Assembly: GCA_003427395.1 (NCBI GenBank)
Contig: BFEA01000179.1
Coordinates: 794,587 to 824,820, forward strand
Origin: Chara braunii
Lineage: Eukaryota; Streptophyta; Charophyceae; Charales; Characeae
Length of the DNA: 30,234 nucleotides
Direction: 5' to 3'
Below are positions 9,659 through 19,093 of this stretch, piece after piece. The position numbers and the translations under genes are program-made. Numbering within the stretch: position 1 is the stretch's first letter; every line of letters starts with the position of its first letter. The notes beneath the pieces were generated by a model. That model was given only the letters and a program-made list of their open reading frames with translations, was not told the origin of the DNA and did not search any database.

Positions 9659-10330
9659 CTAGTCCAAGAACCCGTCGACTGGTGGGGTATCCTCGATTGA
9701 CTCCTGATTCGCCCCGTTCCAGTTGATACGGCTCAGCCCATTTGCTCTGTTCTTGTCCCCTGGAATCCTCTCCAGCTCAAAGTTAAACATCCATATGTAG
9801 GTCAACCACCTCGCGATGGTTGGGTCAGATGGAGTATAACTTTTCAGGGAACACGCAAGCGCAGTAGGGTCCACCCTCAAAATGAGCCTCCTGCCAAAGA
9901 TATAATTCTGGAAGGTCCTCAGGCAATGGAGTACCGCCAGCGTCTCCTTTTTAAACTGAGAGTAGTTCCTCTCAATCGTATTAAGGGTATGACTTTCAAA
10001 CCTTAGTGGCCTCTCCTTCCCATCCTCATCTGCCTGAATCAGGACCCCTCCTAAGGCAGTTGGCCCAGCGTCCGTCTTGACAACGGATGGCCTTTCCTCC
10101 GTGGCCTCATAATTTGGCGCTCCTAGCACCAAGCCTCCTTCCATGAACTCTCCCTTCATCCTTTCCACAGCCTTCTCCTGGTCTTCGCCCCAGACCCACT
10201 CCTGATCCTGACGCACCAGCTTCCTCAAATGCTCCGTCTTGGTGGCGAAGTCCTTCACGAAACTCCTCCAAAAACCACAGGTCCAAGGAAGCTCCTCACG
10301 TTCGTTATCGACTGAAAGGACACTGACCAC
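9659..10330 (-). pseudogene. Ty3/gypsy RNase H domain
   Basis: RNase H removes the RNA strand during reverse transcription. The frame includes the RT-RNase H connection (TCGFWRSFVKDF, near residue 17), then TDAGPTALGG with catalytic D87, E129 in KKETLAVL, and D154 in RVDPTAL. The final motif, normally an A-D-x-L-S-R pattern, reads ANGLSR, so the expected Asp is Asn at residue 197, a likely inactivating G-to-A change. The first ~15 residues are outside the real protein; the RT frame joins through a one-base frameshift near 10270. TAG at 9659-9661 interrupts continuation into the integrase segment in the same frame. Confidence 0.9.
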
Positions 10331-11154
10331 TCTAGGATCTTGTCCGTCTTTTTCACATCTGGCCTCCGCCCCTTCTCATTACAGACGAAGCCCAGAATCG
10401 TGGCCTCCCTCATACAATGCTTCGACTTGGGGCCGCTCGCCGTCAGGTTGTGCTCTTCCAGCAGGCCCAGAACCTTATCGATATCCTGGATGTGCTTCCA
10501 GACGAACCGTCTTACTCCAGGCAGCACCTCGTCTTCCTCCCTCTCCTTTGGACCCTTGACCGCCAGATCGTCAATGTAGGGCTGGGTAATATGTGGACTA
10601 ACCGTCTGTATGGCCCTAACCGTGTGCCTTTGCACCATCGCCACCGCATTAGTCCACCCCTGAGGGGCCACATTCATGTGGATCAGCCCCCTCGGCGTAT
10701 GCATCGCCGTCACCGGTCTGTCCGACGGGTATAGAGGAAATTGGTCATACCCAGAATAAAGGTCTATAAGTGAAATTATAGGCCTTCTTGCGCATGACTC
10801 TGACAGGGCGTCCACGTTCGGCAATCCTCCCGCGTCTCGCACCGTCACCTCATTCAAACGCTGCAGGTCCTGCACCCACCGTAGCGTCCCGTTCGGCTTG
10901 ATGAAGCAAAACCAAGGGGAGGCATACGGTCCACTGGAGTAGTCTGCCACGTACGTCCACATTTTCCCGTCCAGATAGTCCACCACCTTCTTCTCCTCAT
11001 CCGGATTCGGATATCGCGTGCCCCTCAGATTCCACGGCTCGTGTGGGACGATATGGATTCGTATCGTTGGAATCTTATCCACGTCCAACCTCCCACGCTC
11101 GTCATCGTTAAACGCATATGCGCAATGCCTCCTCTTCATGGTCTCCACCATCAA
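10255..11154 (-). pseudogene. Ty3/gypsy reverse transcriptase
   Basis: The RNA-dependent DNA polymerase of the element. In the 299-residue open segment the fingers region has YPNPDEEKK and the SSGPYASPWFCFIKPNGTLRWVQDLQRLN stretch (about 73-101, here named by its ends SSGPYASP and QDLQRLN). The palm has catalytic D131 in LIDLYSGYDQ and the YIDD box at 193-196, a variant of the usual YxDD. APQGWTNAV (163-171) is the motif-B region. TILGFVCNEKGRRPD (252-266) is the thumb-proximal motif. Real coding continues upstream in this frame to about 11370, broken by TGA at 11224-11226. Downstream it shifts frame near 10270 into RNase H. The RT type, with GVRRFVWKH after the YIDD box, resembles from memory Ty3-like elements of charophytes and basidiomycetes rather than typical angiosperm families. 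Confidence 0.93.
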
Positions 11155-11630
11155 GGTCCTTTCCTGGGGCGAAAGGAAGCCAGGCTCGCCAATTATCAGC
11201 CCCTCTTCATTCCCATCATTTATTCAACACGGTCCTGCCTGCGCACGCTCCCGCATTCGTCTGATCAGTCCCCGTTCCCGCTCATAATAGGCCTCTTCAT
11301 CCTCTGTAACAAGCACGGGAATTGGGCGGCACTTCTTGTCTATGGTCTTGTACCGCCTTTGGGAGCCCTGCTTAAGCCCTCCCCTAAAAAAGGCCGACTT
11401 GTCGTTCGGGCCTGGGCCATCACAGGGTCCCCCTTCCTTCCTGGAAGCCGATAGATCAGTTCCACTTCTCCCACCTGAGGGCTCTCCAGGACCTGCTCCC
11501 TCAATGCCTTTATAGCTTCAGGGTCCGCCATATCATGCGTTGCTACCACCTCCATTGCCTTATTCACATCATTAAGGCTCAGGGACAATACCTCGCCCGC
11601 TCCTCCCTCCTCCTGTTCCTCCCGGAGTCT
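11155..11630 (-). pseudogene. Protease-RT linker of the polyprotein (frameshifted)
   Basis: This region connects protease and reverse transcriptase. From 11630 to about 11370 the protease frame reads on after TGA 11631-11633, with an acidic helix-forming stretch (LSLSLNDVNKAMEVVATHD). A one-base frameshift near 11340-11370 then moves the real coding frame (RYKTIDKKCRPIPVLVTEDE) into the RT frame. No separate enzymatic motif is visible. The segment is typical in length for a linker. Confidence 0.7.
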
Positions 11631-12089
11631 TCATTGCGCATAATCAGACTCCTCTAAGGTAAAGGAGTCGAGGTTGAGCCTGTTTCTCCCACTTCTAGGT
11701 CCTGTGTTTCGACACTTGATGATCTCATAGTTCCCACAGGCCGGATCAGATAGGGTCAGGATCATCGTCCCCTCGTGCCTATTGAAGACCAAGGTCTCCG
11801 TTCGGCAGAGGAACAACCTCCCCAAAAGGATAGGGTGGTCGACATCGGGTATGACAAAGAAGCACGTTCGTGCCCTTACCCCTCCAATTTCCACCATCAC
11901 GTTAGACGCGGTGCCGCAGAAAATTGCTTTACAATTGGCGCCATGCAGCACACCATGGTCCGAATGGTCGACCTCCAACCCTAGCATGGTCGTATCTCGC
12001 TCCCGGATAATGTTCATCTCAGCGCCCGTGTCCACCATTTCAATGCTCGGCTGGTCCCTCACCTTCAAATCCACTAACCCACATGCCAC
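11631..12089 (-). pseudogene. Retropepsin-like aspartic protease
   Basis: This protease would cut the Gag-Pol polyprotein. The active-site triad DTG is at residues 20-22 (MVDTGAEMNII). The conserved hydrophobic-Gly flap-end motif is seen as HPILLGRLFL near residues 85-95. The frame is continuous with Gag upstream through TGA 12096-12098 (MD-stop-KCVACG) and with the linker downstream through TGA 11631-11633. The first codon of the open segment is GTG, so this is an internal stretch of the polyprotein, not an independent gene. The protease core itself has no internal break, the best-preserved part of the element along with RT. Confidence 0.88.
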
Positions 12090-12095
12090 ACATTT

Positions 12096-13082
12096 TCAAT
12101 CCATCCCGGTATCCGCCTCTGTCCACTCTATCTCCCTGGGCAAAATCGAGCTTAGGTGGACGTTGGGCACTAACCTTCGTGAGAGCCGCCCTTTCAGCTC
12201 ACTACGGAGCCTTGGTGCTGACACCAAGATATCTTTCAGATTCATCAGATCGTTATGACCTTCCAGGAGCTTGTCCACCATTCACTCCACGTCAAAGCCC
12301 TCCTCTAGCCGGACCACGTACTTCTTCCTTTTTGGCGCGACGTCGCGCAGGCTCGGCTCCACCTCTCCCTGAACTCCTCTCTTCTTGGCCCTCTGCTCAG
12401 CTCGTCGGTCCTCCTCCTGGCGGAGCCTCTCATCCTCTTCGTCATCACCCTCCTCTTCTTCCTTCTGAACCTCCACCACTTTTTTCCTTCGTTCAGGCTC
12501 AGGTTCCCTTCGAGGGGGCGCCCGGCCAGGTGCCTGGCTGGGCCCTTGACTAGTGGTAGCCTTACTTTGGCCCCTAGTCTGCGCGGCCTGTGGTACCCTT
12601 CCATGCGATGTAGGGGGCCTGAAGGTTATCCCTGACCTAGGACCTACCCCGGCTATCGCCACGCTGGGACACCCTTGCGGTCTTGATGACGACTCCGGGC
12701 CAGATCCATAGAGCATCACTTCAGGGAGGTTCATTTCCCATTTCTGGGCCTCTTCGCACATCACTCTAAGTCGTTCCTGGTACCTGCCGACCTTTGCAAG
12801 CAGGTCCTCCATCCTTTCCAGGATGGTCGAGGCAGACTCTCCCACCACTTCCAACTCCTTGTCGTCTGACTCAACGACTATCGGTTCCTCCTTTATAGTC
12901 CCCGCCTTCAGTCGTTGAGTCACTTCCTCATTTTCATCCACAATCTCCTCGACTCTCACACCCGGGTCCTGCCTTTCTTGCCATATCCTGAACATTGTTG
13001 GGGCTGTTGGAGGCCCTGCCGCCGCTCGCCTTAGGGCTTCCTGCCTGATTCCTCCCGGGGTCTTGGGATCGATGTACTTTCC
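12096..13082 (-). pseudogene. Gag-protease connecting region
   Basis: Frame-continuous with the zinc-knuckle ORF after its TGA (13083-13085) and with protease after TGA 12096-12098. It is also interrupted by TGA 12282-12284 (GFDVE-stop-MVDKL). The segment has an acidic part, a predicted coiled coil (ILERMEDLLAKVGRYQERL), a Pro/Gly/Gln-rich stretch and a strongly charged Glu/Arg/Lys block (about residues 160-215 of the segment starting at 12995). No known domain is recognised. The final 60 residues (LLEGHNDLMNLKDILVSA) look like a folded pre-protease helix bundle. Confidence 0.75.
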
Positions 13083-14576
13083 TCACCTATCGTATATGTC
13101 CCCGTCCATACAGGAGGAGATCAGTCCTGCCAACTCATCGTCCCGCCGTTGTTGGCAGAACCGTATGGTGTGGCCCACCTCGCCACAATGCCAACAAGTT
13201 GCGTTCCGCCAATCGAAACGGGGCCTCCCATACCCTTGGCCCCCCTCCTGGCTGCCCTGGCCACCCTGGCTCTGGACTCCCTGATTATTCCAACCACCCC
13301 CACGGCCCCCACCATTTCCTCCTCGCCCCCGACCACCCCCTCCTCGGCCTCCTTGGCCCCAGCCCCCATTGCCTTGCCCGCCTTGTCCTTGACTCCCTCC
13401 CCCGACCACACTAGCTTGCGAGGCCTGCTGGGAGGGCGGCGGTTGGGCCACAGGCTGGCCTTGGGTCGCCGGGTAGCTCGGGGGGCCCATACTTGCCGAT
13501 AGGCCCGAATAGGGGACCATGTGCCCCGTGTGGGCTTGACCCCCTCTACACGAGACACAGTGGTTGCAGCTGCGCCAGGGCGCAAACTGACAATGCGGCA
13601 CCCAGTGCCCGCAGGCTGGTGGCGGCCTCATATGCGATGGCCCTGCTGGCGCTGGCTCTAACGCGGCCGCGGCGACAGGTGGCGGTGCGGCAATGGCTTG
13701 GGGAGCCTGCCCCTTCCCTGATCCCTGCTCTCCCAGTAACAGGTTACGTTGCTTCCTCTGGGCCTTAGTCAGGGTTTGGGAGCCCGTCTCCCCTCCACCT
13801 TAGTCCTCGCGCCCGGCCTCCTCATCCACTGCTCCAGACGCCCGGCCTTGGGCCACCGCCACCCCCCTTTTCTGTATTTTCGCTTCGCTGTCATACCGCA
13901 GTGTTGCCAACACATCCGTGACGATTCTCTTTACCCCTGGGGTCCCGGATGCAGTAGCATCCCTTTCCTTCCTCTTACGCCTTTGCAGCCGCATCTTGTG
14001 CTCCTCCACCTGGTCCAGGCTCCCTTCTTCCACTCCTTTGTCTATAGTTGCCCAGGTGAGCTTCTCATTCCCTTCCCCATGCTTTGTCAATTCTGCGGCC
14101 TCCGAGCCCGTAAGCAATCCCAAGAATGTGGCGCACTGCGCCTCCTCTGAAATCCCGTGCACTTTCCTCGCCTTCTTCTTAAATTCGTGCACAAACGCCC
14201 CAATGGTAGAAAAGTCTTCCTTATTCATGGCCTCCAAGTTGGCCATGGTCAACAGGTCATCCCCCAGTCTATACTTCCTCCGCATCAGGTCCCCAAACTT
14301 TATCCAACTGCCATTCGTGGCGTCCACGACCTTACTTACTTCCCGATGGTGACTATGCAAGACATACCTTAGGGCCCGTTGGAGCTTGACTTCATCTGAC
14401 AATCCTACCAGCGCCTGCTCTATCAGGTCCAACCTGTCAGATACTCGATCCCCCTTGAAGTGGAATGTCTCAACCTTTGGGACATTGCTTAACGCCCTCT
14501 CGCGCTTGTCCAAAGCATCGATGAGGTCGTCAAGTGTCACGAGCCTCCTCCCACCGTCCGCCATCACCTCTGGCAT
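13083..14576 (-). pseudogene. Ty3/gypsy Gag (capsid plus RGG and zinc knuckle)
   Basis: Gag forms the cytoplasmic particle and binds the genomic RNA. The ATG at 14574-14576 starts MPEVMADGG, with a second ATG at codon 5. Residues ~1-200 form a helical capsid-like domain (FHFKGDRVSDRLDLIEQALVG near 38-58, shown by its ends FHFKGD and EQALVG). A TAA at 13800-13802 (GRED-stop-GGGE) breaks the frame, which is otherwise open through to 13086. The second half has a Cys/His-rich patch (CGHWVPHC…CNHCVSC), a Gly/Arg RGG-like region and a C-x2-C-x4-H-x4-C knuckle CWHCGEVGHTIRFC (13155-13196). The segment closes with YDR followed by TGA-GGA. The same YDR-stop-G arrangement ends the second Gag-like ORF. 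It is about 380 bases downstream of the primer-binding site, as expected for the first gene. Confidence 0.9.
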
Positions 14577-14954
14577 TTTGATCAGACACCTCTGGCTTCA
14601 AACCTCCTGTTATAAGAAACCATAGGACGAAAGGCCCCACTCAACAGTTCATTCCCTCACGACCCTACCGGGTTGACCCCTCAAATATCCGACTAGACCT
14701 GGAAGACATTTCTCTTCTTGTTTTCCTTAGGCCTACTTAGATAAGGCCTACCCTTTCCATAAAGTCTCCTCATACACTCGCCTCATCCACACCATCAGCC
14801 AAACCGCCAGTCAATCAAATATTCACACCCACAGTCATATAGACCACCATACAATTTATCGTATAATCTTCCCCTTATTCACTCATATGCCTTGTTCTCC
14901 CTCATTCCCATACCCGGATGTCGTTCCACCAGGGACAACCGTAGGCTTCCGTTA
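14577..14954 (-). other. Retrotransposon 5' leader
   Basis: About 380 bases between the tRNA-Asp primer-binding site and the gag ATG on the minus strand. No ORF of note. This is the position of a packaging/untranslated leader. It is moderately AT-rich compared with the neighbouring LTR-side sequence. Confidence 0.75.
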
Positions 14955-14972
14955 TCCCCGGCAACGGCGCCA
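14955..14972 (-). promoter_or_regulatory. Primer-binding site for tRNA-Asp
   Basis: The + strand reads tccccggcaacggcgcca, identical to the 3' end of plant tRNA-Asp (GUC) including CCA. On the minus strand it is TGGCGCCGTTGCCGGGGA, where minus-strand DNA synthesis would be primed. It lies two bases from the TG at 14975 that would end the 5' LTR. This fixes the element's orientation (minus) and the LTR boundary. Confidence 0.9.
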
Positions 14973-14974
14973 CC

Positions 14975-15749
14975 TGTCGAGCGTATCGGTCCGGCACCGC
15001 GCGCGGCAGTGCGGGACCCTCTCGGCCTCGTTACACAGGAGTTGGACCAACCTCGACACGAATACGCAAATGGAGCTTCCTTACGCCGCTCCGGCCGAGT
15101 GCGCCAGCCATACCTCTCGCGAGCCCCCACGACAGGATAGGGCCTACGTGAGGCACAACTTACCTCCACCTTACGGGAGCTGTCACCTCCCATCGGTGGG
15201 CGTATCCCCGCCGAGCTATCAGTCCACAATACGAAAGCTGATCGACTGCAATCGCAGAGGTGGACCAGTCGAGGGCGTTTCTCGTTCGCTGTAGCATAGG
15301 GGGTACGCGCGGTAATACGCCTATCAGACCCGCACGTGAACCGACATCTCGGGAGGCTGAGGTCCCAAGCGCGACTCGTCGTCGGTCGACTAGGACGCAT
15401 CTCACACACCACGCGCACATACGAAACGACACGATAACGCACATCACTCTTAACAAATATAAAATAAAAATACACGCCCACGCACACACGCAAGACAACA
15501 CAACACGAACAATGCGATAACGCTCCTAGCCCCTCGGTAGCCAACCCATAACTTTTCCGACGCGGAAATCGGATAGGCGTCACGTGCGAGACCCGATATA
15601 AAACCGTGCGGACGTGGGGCTATCTCATATCGACTTGCAATGCAAATGTGCGCAAGCAGTCGCGATGATGGTGTACTATGTAGTACCCATACTCATGCGG
15701 TCCTCGTTAATCTCGAGGGCCGTATTCGACACTCAAATGTCGGCTGACA
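14975..15749 (-). repeat. Candidate 5' LTR, or its first part
   Basis: The inner boundary at 14975 (tgtcgagcg on +, i.e. an LTR ending …CGCTCGACA on minus) is well supported by the adjacent primer-binding site. The outer boundary is not known. The gaca at 15746-15749 would give matching TGTC/GACA ends, but no second copy of this sequence was found on the downstream side in the window, so the length is a guess. It is GC-rich with no coding frame recognised. Confidence 0.35.
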
Positions 15750-16480
15750 CGCACCTTGAGGGTTAATCTCTCAGCGCTAGACAACCGCCATGCGCGGTTG
15801 AAGACCACACACCCTCTTCTGCACCCTTATGCAGAGTGGGTGGTACACAGGCCCATGCCTGTGGTGGTAGTCGTCTCTCGCGGCCCTAGGGGTAAGTCCT
15901 CTCCAGGGCCTGGGCGAGAGTCAAGGGGTTTGACCTTGACGGCTGCCACGGACTACAACGTCCAACCATAAAAATCTCTAAAAAGCAAACTAAACACGCA
16001 CGAACCCAAGAAGAGGGAATATGGCAAAGGTCCCCTGGCTTTTAAAAGGACTCGTGACCTTAGAGCACCCTTCCCCTCTGTGGGTGGTAATCCCAAGCGC
16101 TGCGCCTACGTGCGAGCCCGGCGATCCCATAACTTTTAGATGCTGGGGCGGTGAAGCGTCGCGCGTGGGACTTTAACATAAAGCTGCGTGGCCGCAGGCC
16201 AATTCTATGCCAACCACTGATGCCAATCGTACGTGGTAACCGCGGTTCCGGCCTCGCGATATTGAATGGCTGAAGGAACACATCACGAGGGGTGACCCCT
16301 CACGATATTGAACGGCTGAAGGACATGCCATTCGGCCCCCGCGACATTTCCGCCTTNAAGGTGGGGTGTCTCGCCGGCCAAAATAATTAGGCTCTGTGCG
16401 AGGGGAAATTCCTCCCCTGCAGAGTCTAGGGCTTGGGATGTCCCGGACAAGGACCTTGAATCCCGACCCAGGACCAACGT
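15750..16480. other. GC-rich non-coding sequence with a 46-bp tandem duplication
   Basis: No recognisable gene. cgatattgaa followed by a[tc]ggctgaagga occurs at 16257 and again at 16303, a 46-base step, making a two-copy tandem repeat (about 16251-16325). A 7-bp-arm hairpin cacaggc/gcctgtg lies near 15847-15864. One N lies at 16357. This could be further LTR sequence of either element. Confidence 0.5.
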
Positions 16481-17295
16481 CCGACTAAGAAAACCTCAAG
16501 CCGCAAATAGGCAGAAGGGACGGTCTTCCCTGTTCCTCAGCCTCAGCCTTTAATCGGGATTTTACCATGGGCCTCTTAGGCCTCTTAAATATTCATCACA
16601 AGCCCACCCGCGCATACACGCATAAGGAGATAGAGTTGCGACGATCACTTCTCACAGGCACATTGGGACTCCTCACAACCATGTGTATGTATATGGGATC
16701 GCGGGCAATCCAAATCCAAAATGTGAGTCACGGGACATACCTGCAATCACATCAAGAATCAAACAACAAGCACGCACTACACGGAGTCAACCCCGATCAT
16801 TCTCTATGCTCATACCCCTTCGCTTTAGCCATGCAAGCCCCAACCGCCGATCCAACCAACCTCAATTAAATGCTCAGTACCTTTGTTAAATGGTCATTCA
16901 ATAAAAGTCTGGGTGAAACCCTTAACAAACATTAAAACCATCAGGGCTAAAGCCTTTTAGGTTGAGTATGGGGAATGAGTTGGAATTGAGTCGAAGACCG
17001 ACGAATCGGCAACCGACCTATTATCAGTGATAACAGAAGGTGATCCTCGGGGGATCAAGTTGACTCTAGTCCTGATCTTGAATCAGACACCCCAAAGGAC
17101 CTGTAACACAAGATAGGTCAAATGCCCAAGTTAAATCATCAGCATATAGGGGATAAACCTCCATAGCGCATTTTCACTCAAAGCTCCCTGCCAACTAAGT
17201 TAAAACCTGCCTCTAAGCCAGTGCCCAAAGCAAAGGTAGACTAATGGTTGAATCTCCCCTATTAAGGGTGGATTGTCAGAATCGCCACCTGTCAA
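16481..17295. other. Non-coding region, nothing recognised
   Basis: Composition shifts here from GC-rich to more AT-rich. An AATAAA lies near 16899. No frame, tRNA or strong repeat was recognised. It leads into the tandem repeats that follow. Confidence 0.5.
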
Positions 17296-17880
17296 AATAT
17301 AATCTAACTCCTCTAATTCAAGAAAATTTCGGCAGAGCTTCCCGTAGGAAAAGTGCCTTTTCAGAATTTATATAAGCTCAGGTATCAAAAGCAGGAGTAA
17401 TCTATAACTCTAGAAAGTCAAATTTTGTCTAACTCCCTTAATTAGTAGAAATTTGGGCAGCATCCCCTTTGAAATCGGGGATTTCCCAGATTTATACCAA
17501 GCCAAATTTGGACTCAGCCCCTAACCTTGAGTTCAACTTAGACAAAATCTGACTAATTCCTTAGTTTTACAGAAATTTCGGCAGCACTCCACTTAGAAAA
17601 GCGCTCTCCCAAAATTTACACAAGGCTAAGTCTGAAACCTGAGACTAACTTTAACTTCCCAAAACCCAATTTTATCTAACTCCCTGACTTAGCAAAAATT
17701 TGGGCAGCACTCCTTTAAAAAATGAGGCTTTTCAGATTTTTACTGAGTAAGATATAACGAAAAGACAGGCTGAACTTTGACAAGTCAAAATTTGTCTAAC
17801 TCCTTGAATCTGTAAAAATTTCGGCAACGTTTCCCGTAGAGAAAGTAGCTTACCAAAATTTATACAAGTCCAAGTATAAT
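17296..17880. repeat. Five-copy tandem repeat, ~123-bp period
   Basis: Each unit has a ctaactcc-like start, then aaatt[tc][cg]ggcag, a short hairpin-like stretch, and a t/aaaattta end. The ggca(g) core falls at about 17331, 17456, 17580, 17703 and 17823, steps of 125, 124, 123 and 120. Units differ considerably from each other, so the array is old. Copy two contains the small hairpin atcccc/ggggat. From memory, a ttcggcag…cccc motif in tandem occurs in 3' untranslated regions of plant Ty3/gypsy (Tat/Ogre-type) elements. That resemblance is unverified. Confidence 0.85.
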
Positions 17881-17887
17881 AGCGAGT

Positions 17888-17955
17888 CTCAGAAAATGCA
17901 AGAATCGATCTAAGTAAAATAAAGTCAACTCAGAAAATGCAAGAATTGACCTAAC
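17888..17955. repeat. Short direct duplication after the tandem array
   Basis: ctcagaaaatgcaagaat followed by [ct]ga occurs twice, starting near 17888 and 17929, about 41 bases apart. It may be the degraded end of the preceding array. Confidence 0.7.
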
Positions 17956-18204
17956 TCCTATCGCTCTAGCACGTAGCGAGCCTTTAAAGCTACTACCTAT
18001 CAACCTGAAACTCAGACCAAGTAGTAATCTCACTCAGCCACATGCAGGTCAAACCACACAGGTATGTACTCTCACCAATCCCAAGCCTTTTAACAAACAA
18101 TCGTTCATGCTCCCTCTGTGAGTTATCCTATTATACCCAACTTACATAAGGCATAGGTCAGGGCACCTGAACTTACAGAGCGCACCCAACTTAGCAAGGC
18201 CCAG

Positions 18205-18239
18205 AGTGAGAATACCTAAACTTATAGAGCATTCTGACT
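18205..18239. repeat. Array hairpin 1
   Basis: Arms agtgagaat (18205-18213) and attctgact (18231-18239) pair at 8 of 9 positions around the 17-base loop acctaaacttatagagc. Confidence 0.85.
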
Positions 18240-18473
18240 TGGTCAGGTATACACAAACAGAGGGCACCACTACTTCTTTCTTCTTTGGGCGTATGAATAG
18301 ACCACTCTAGTCGCCCTGAACTGTTTAAATAGCCAAGTTATATATACTTCTCTGAACTTAGTCTTCCAAAGGGACATAGGGCTGAGCCGCTCAACTTAGA
18401 ACACTGCTCAACCTGCCCAGGTTTACCTTCAGTTATACCTCTTAGTTATACTCTCTTCCATTGTGATAAGCTA

Positions 18474-18510
18474 TAGTCAGGTTACAGAAACTTATAGAGC
18501 GGTCTGACTA
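18474..18510. repeat. Array hairpin 2
   Basis: Arms tagtcagg (18474-18481) and tctgacta (18503-18510) pair fully with one G-T. The loop contains agaaacttatagagcgg. Confidence 0.85.
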
Positions 18511-18583
18511 GCGTGTTCTTAATAGCATAGTAATATAGTATAATCTGATTATATCCTTTGGGTTTCAACATGTGCGGGGCATT

Positions 18584-18620
18584 GGGTCAGACTACCTAAA
18601 CTTATAGAGCGGTCGGATCC
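18584..18620. repeat. Array hairpin 3
   Basis: Arms gggtcagac (18584-18592) and gtcggatcc (18612-18620) pair at 8 of 9 positions, one of them G-T, around tacctaaacttatagagcg. Confidence 0.8.
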
Positions 18621-18668
18621 CCTGCCAGGTTCGTTTCTCTCTGGTCCAGTCTGTGCGAGGCAGTGGGA

Positions 18669-18697
18669 CAGGCTACCTAAACTTATAGAGCGGCCTG
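18669..18697. repeat. Array hairpin 4
   Basis: Arms caggc (18669-18673) and gcctg (18693-18697) pair perfectly, with further pairing beyond one mismatch. The loop is tacctaaacttatagagcg. Confidence 0.85.
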
Positions 18698-18737
18698 CCT
18701 CCTTCCAGAGTTATTCCCTCAGAACAAAACAGGAGAA

Positions 18738-18774
18738 GGGTTGAATCACCTAAACTTATTGAGCGGTTCAGACC
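18738..18774. repeat. Array hairpin 5
   Basis: Arms gggttgaatc (18738-18747) and ggttcagacc (18765-18774) pair at 9 of 10 positions, two of them G-T. The loop acctaaacttattgagc has one change. Confidence 0.8.
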
Positions 18775-18824
18775 TCCTCATTCAGAACCAAAGAAACTGA
18801 GAGAACCCCAAGTAAAACAAGGCA

Positions 18825-18859
18825 ACCCAAGGTACCTAAACTTATAGAGCGCCTTGGGT
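18825..18859. repeat. Array hairpin 6 (perfect stem)
   Basis: Arms acccaagg (18825-18832) and ccttgggt (18852-18859) are perfectly complementary. The loop is tacctaaacttatagagcg. Confidence 0.9.
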
Positions 18860-18954
18860 CCCTAAAAGTCACCCACAGTCAAACCCTCACAAGCCAGAGC
18901 AGTCAAGTCACCTAAACTTCTAGAGCGTGCTAACTCTCCATACAGTTCACAGCA

Positions 18955-18987
18955 CTGGGTCTCCCCAAACTTATGGGGACATCCCAG
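18955..18987. repeat. Array hairpin 7, short-loop type
   Basis: Outer arms ctggg (18955-18959) and cccag (18983-18987), inner arms cccc (18963-18966) and gggg (18975-18978), loop aaacttat. The aaactta core of the long-loop hairpins is kept. Confidence 0.85.
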
Positions 18988-18993
18988 AATCCA

Positions 18994-19034
18994 GGGCTTC
19001 AGGCTACCTAAGCTTATAGAGCGGCCTGAGGCTC
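18994..19034. repeat. Array hairpin 8 (longest stem)
   Basis: Arms gggcttcaggc (18994-19004) and gcctgaggctc (19024-19034) pair over 11 positions with two G-T pairs. The loop is tacctaagcttatagagcg, one base different from the consensus. Confidence 0.9.
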
Positions 19035-19060
19035 CATGCAATCCAAAAATAAACAAAGCG

Positions 19061-19093
19061 CTGGGCTTCCCCAAACTTAAGGGGATCTCCCAG
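19061..19093. repeat. Array hairpin 9, short-loop type
   Basis: Outer arms ctggg (19061-19065) and cccag (19089-19093), inner arms cccc (19069-19072) and gggg (19081-19084), loop aaacttaa. It repeats the design of hairpin 7, 106 bases further on. Confidence 0.85.

Noticed and set aside
7998-13802. Alternative genetic code (TAG = Gln, TGA = Trp)
   Set aside because: There are three frameshifts and a lost catalytic residue in the same element, so decay explains the stops better.
14334-14341. AA|GTAAGT donor inside gag that could join the acceptor at 7816
   Set aside because: Splicing would put the second Gag-like ORF out of frame; the match may be chance.
15160-15583. Minus-strand frames of 113-234 residues beside the primer-binding site
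   Set aside because: They lie in the expected LTR, have no recognisable domain, and long frames are likely by chance in GC-rich DNA.
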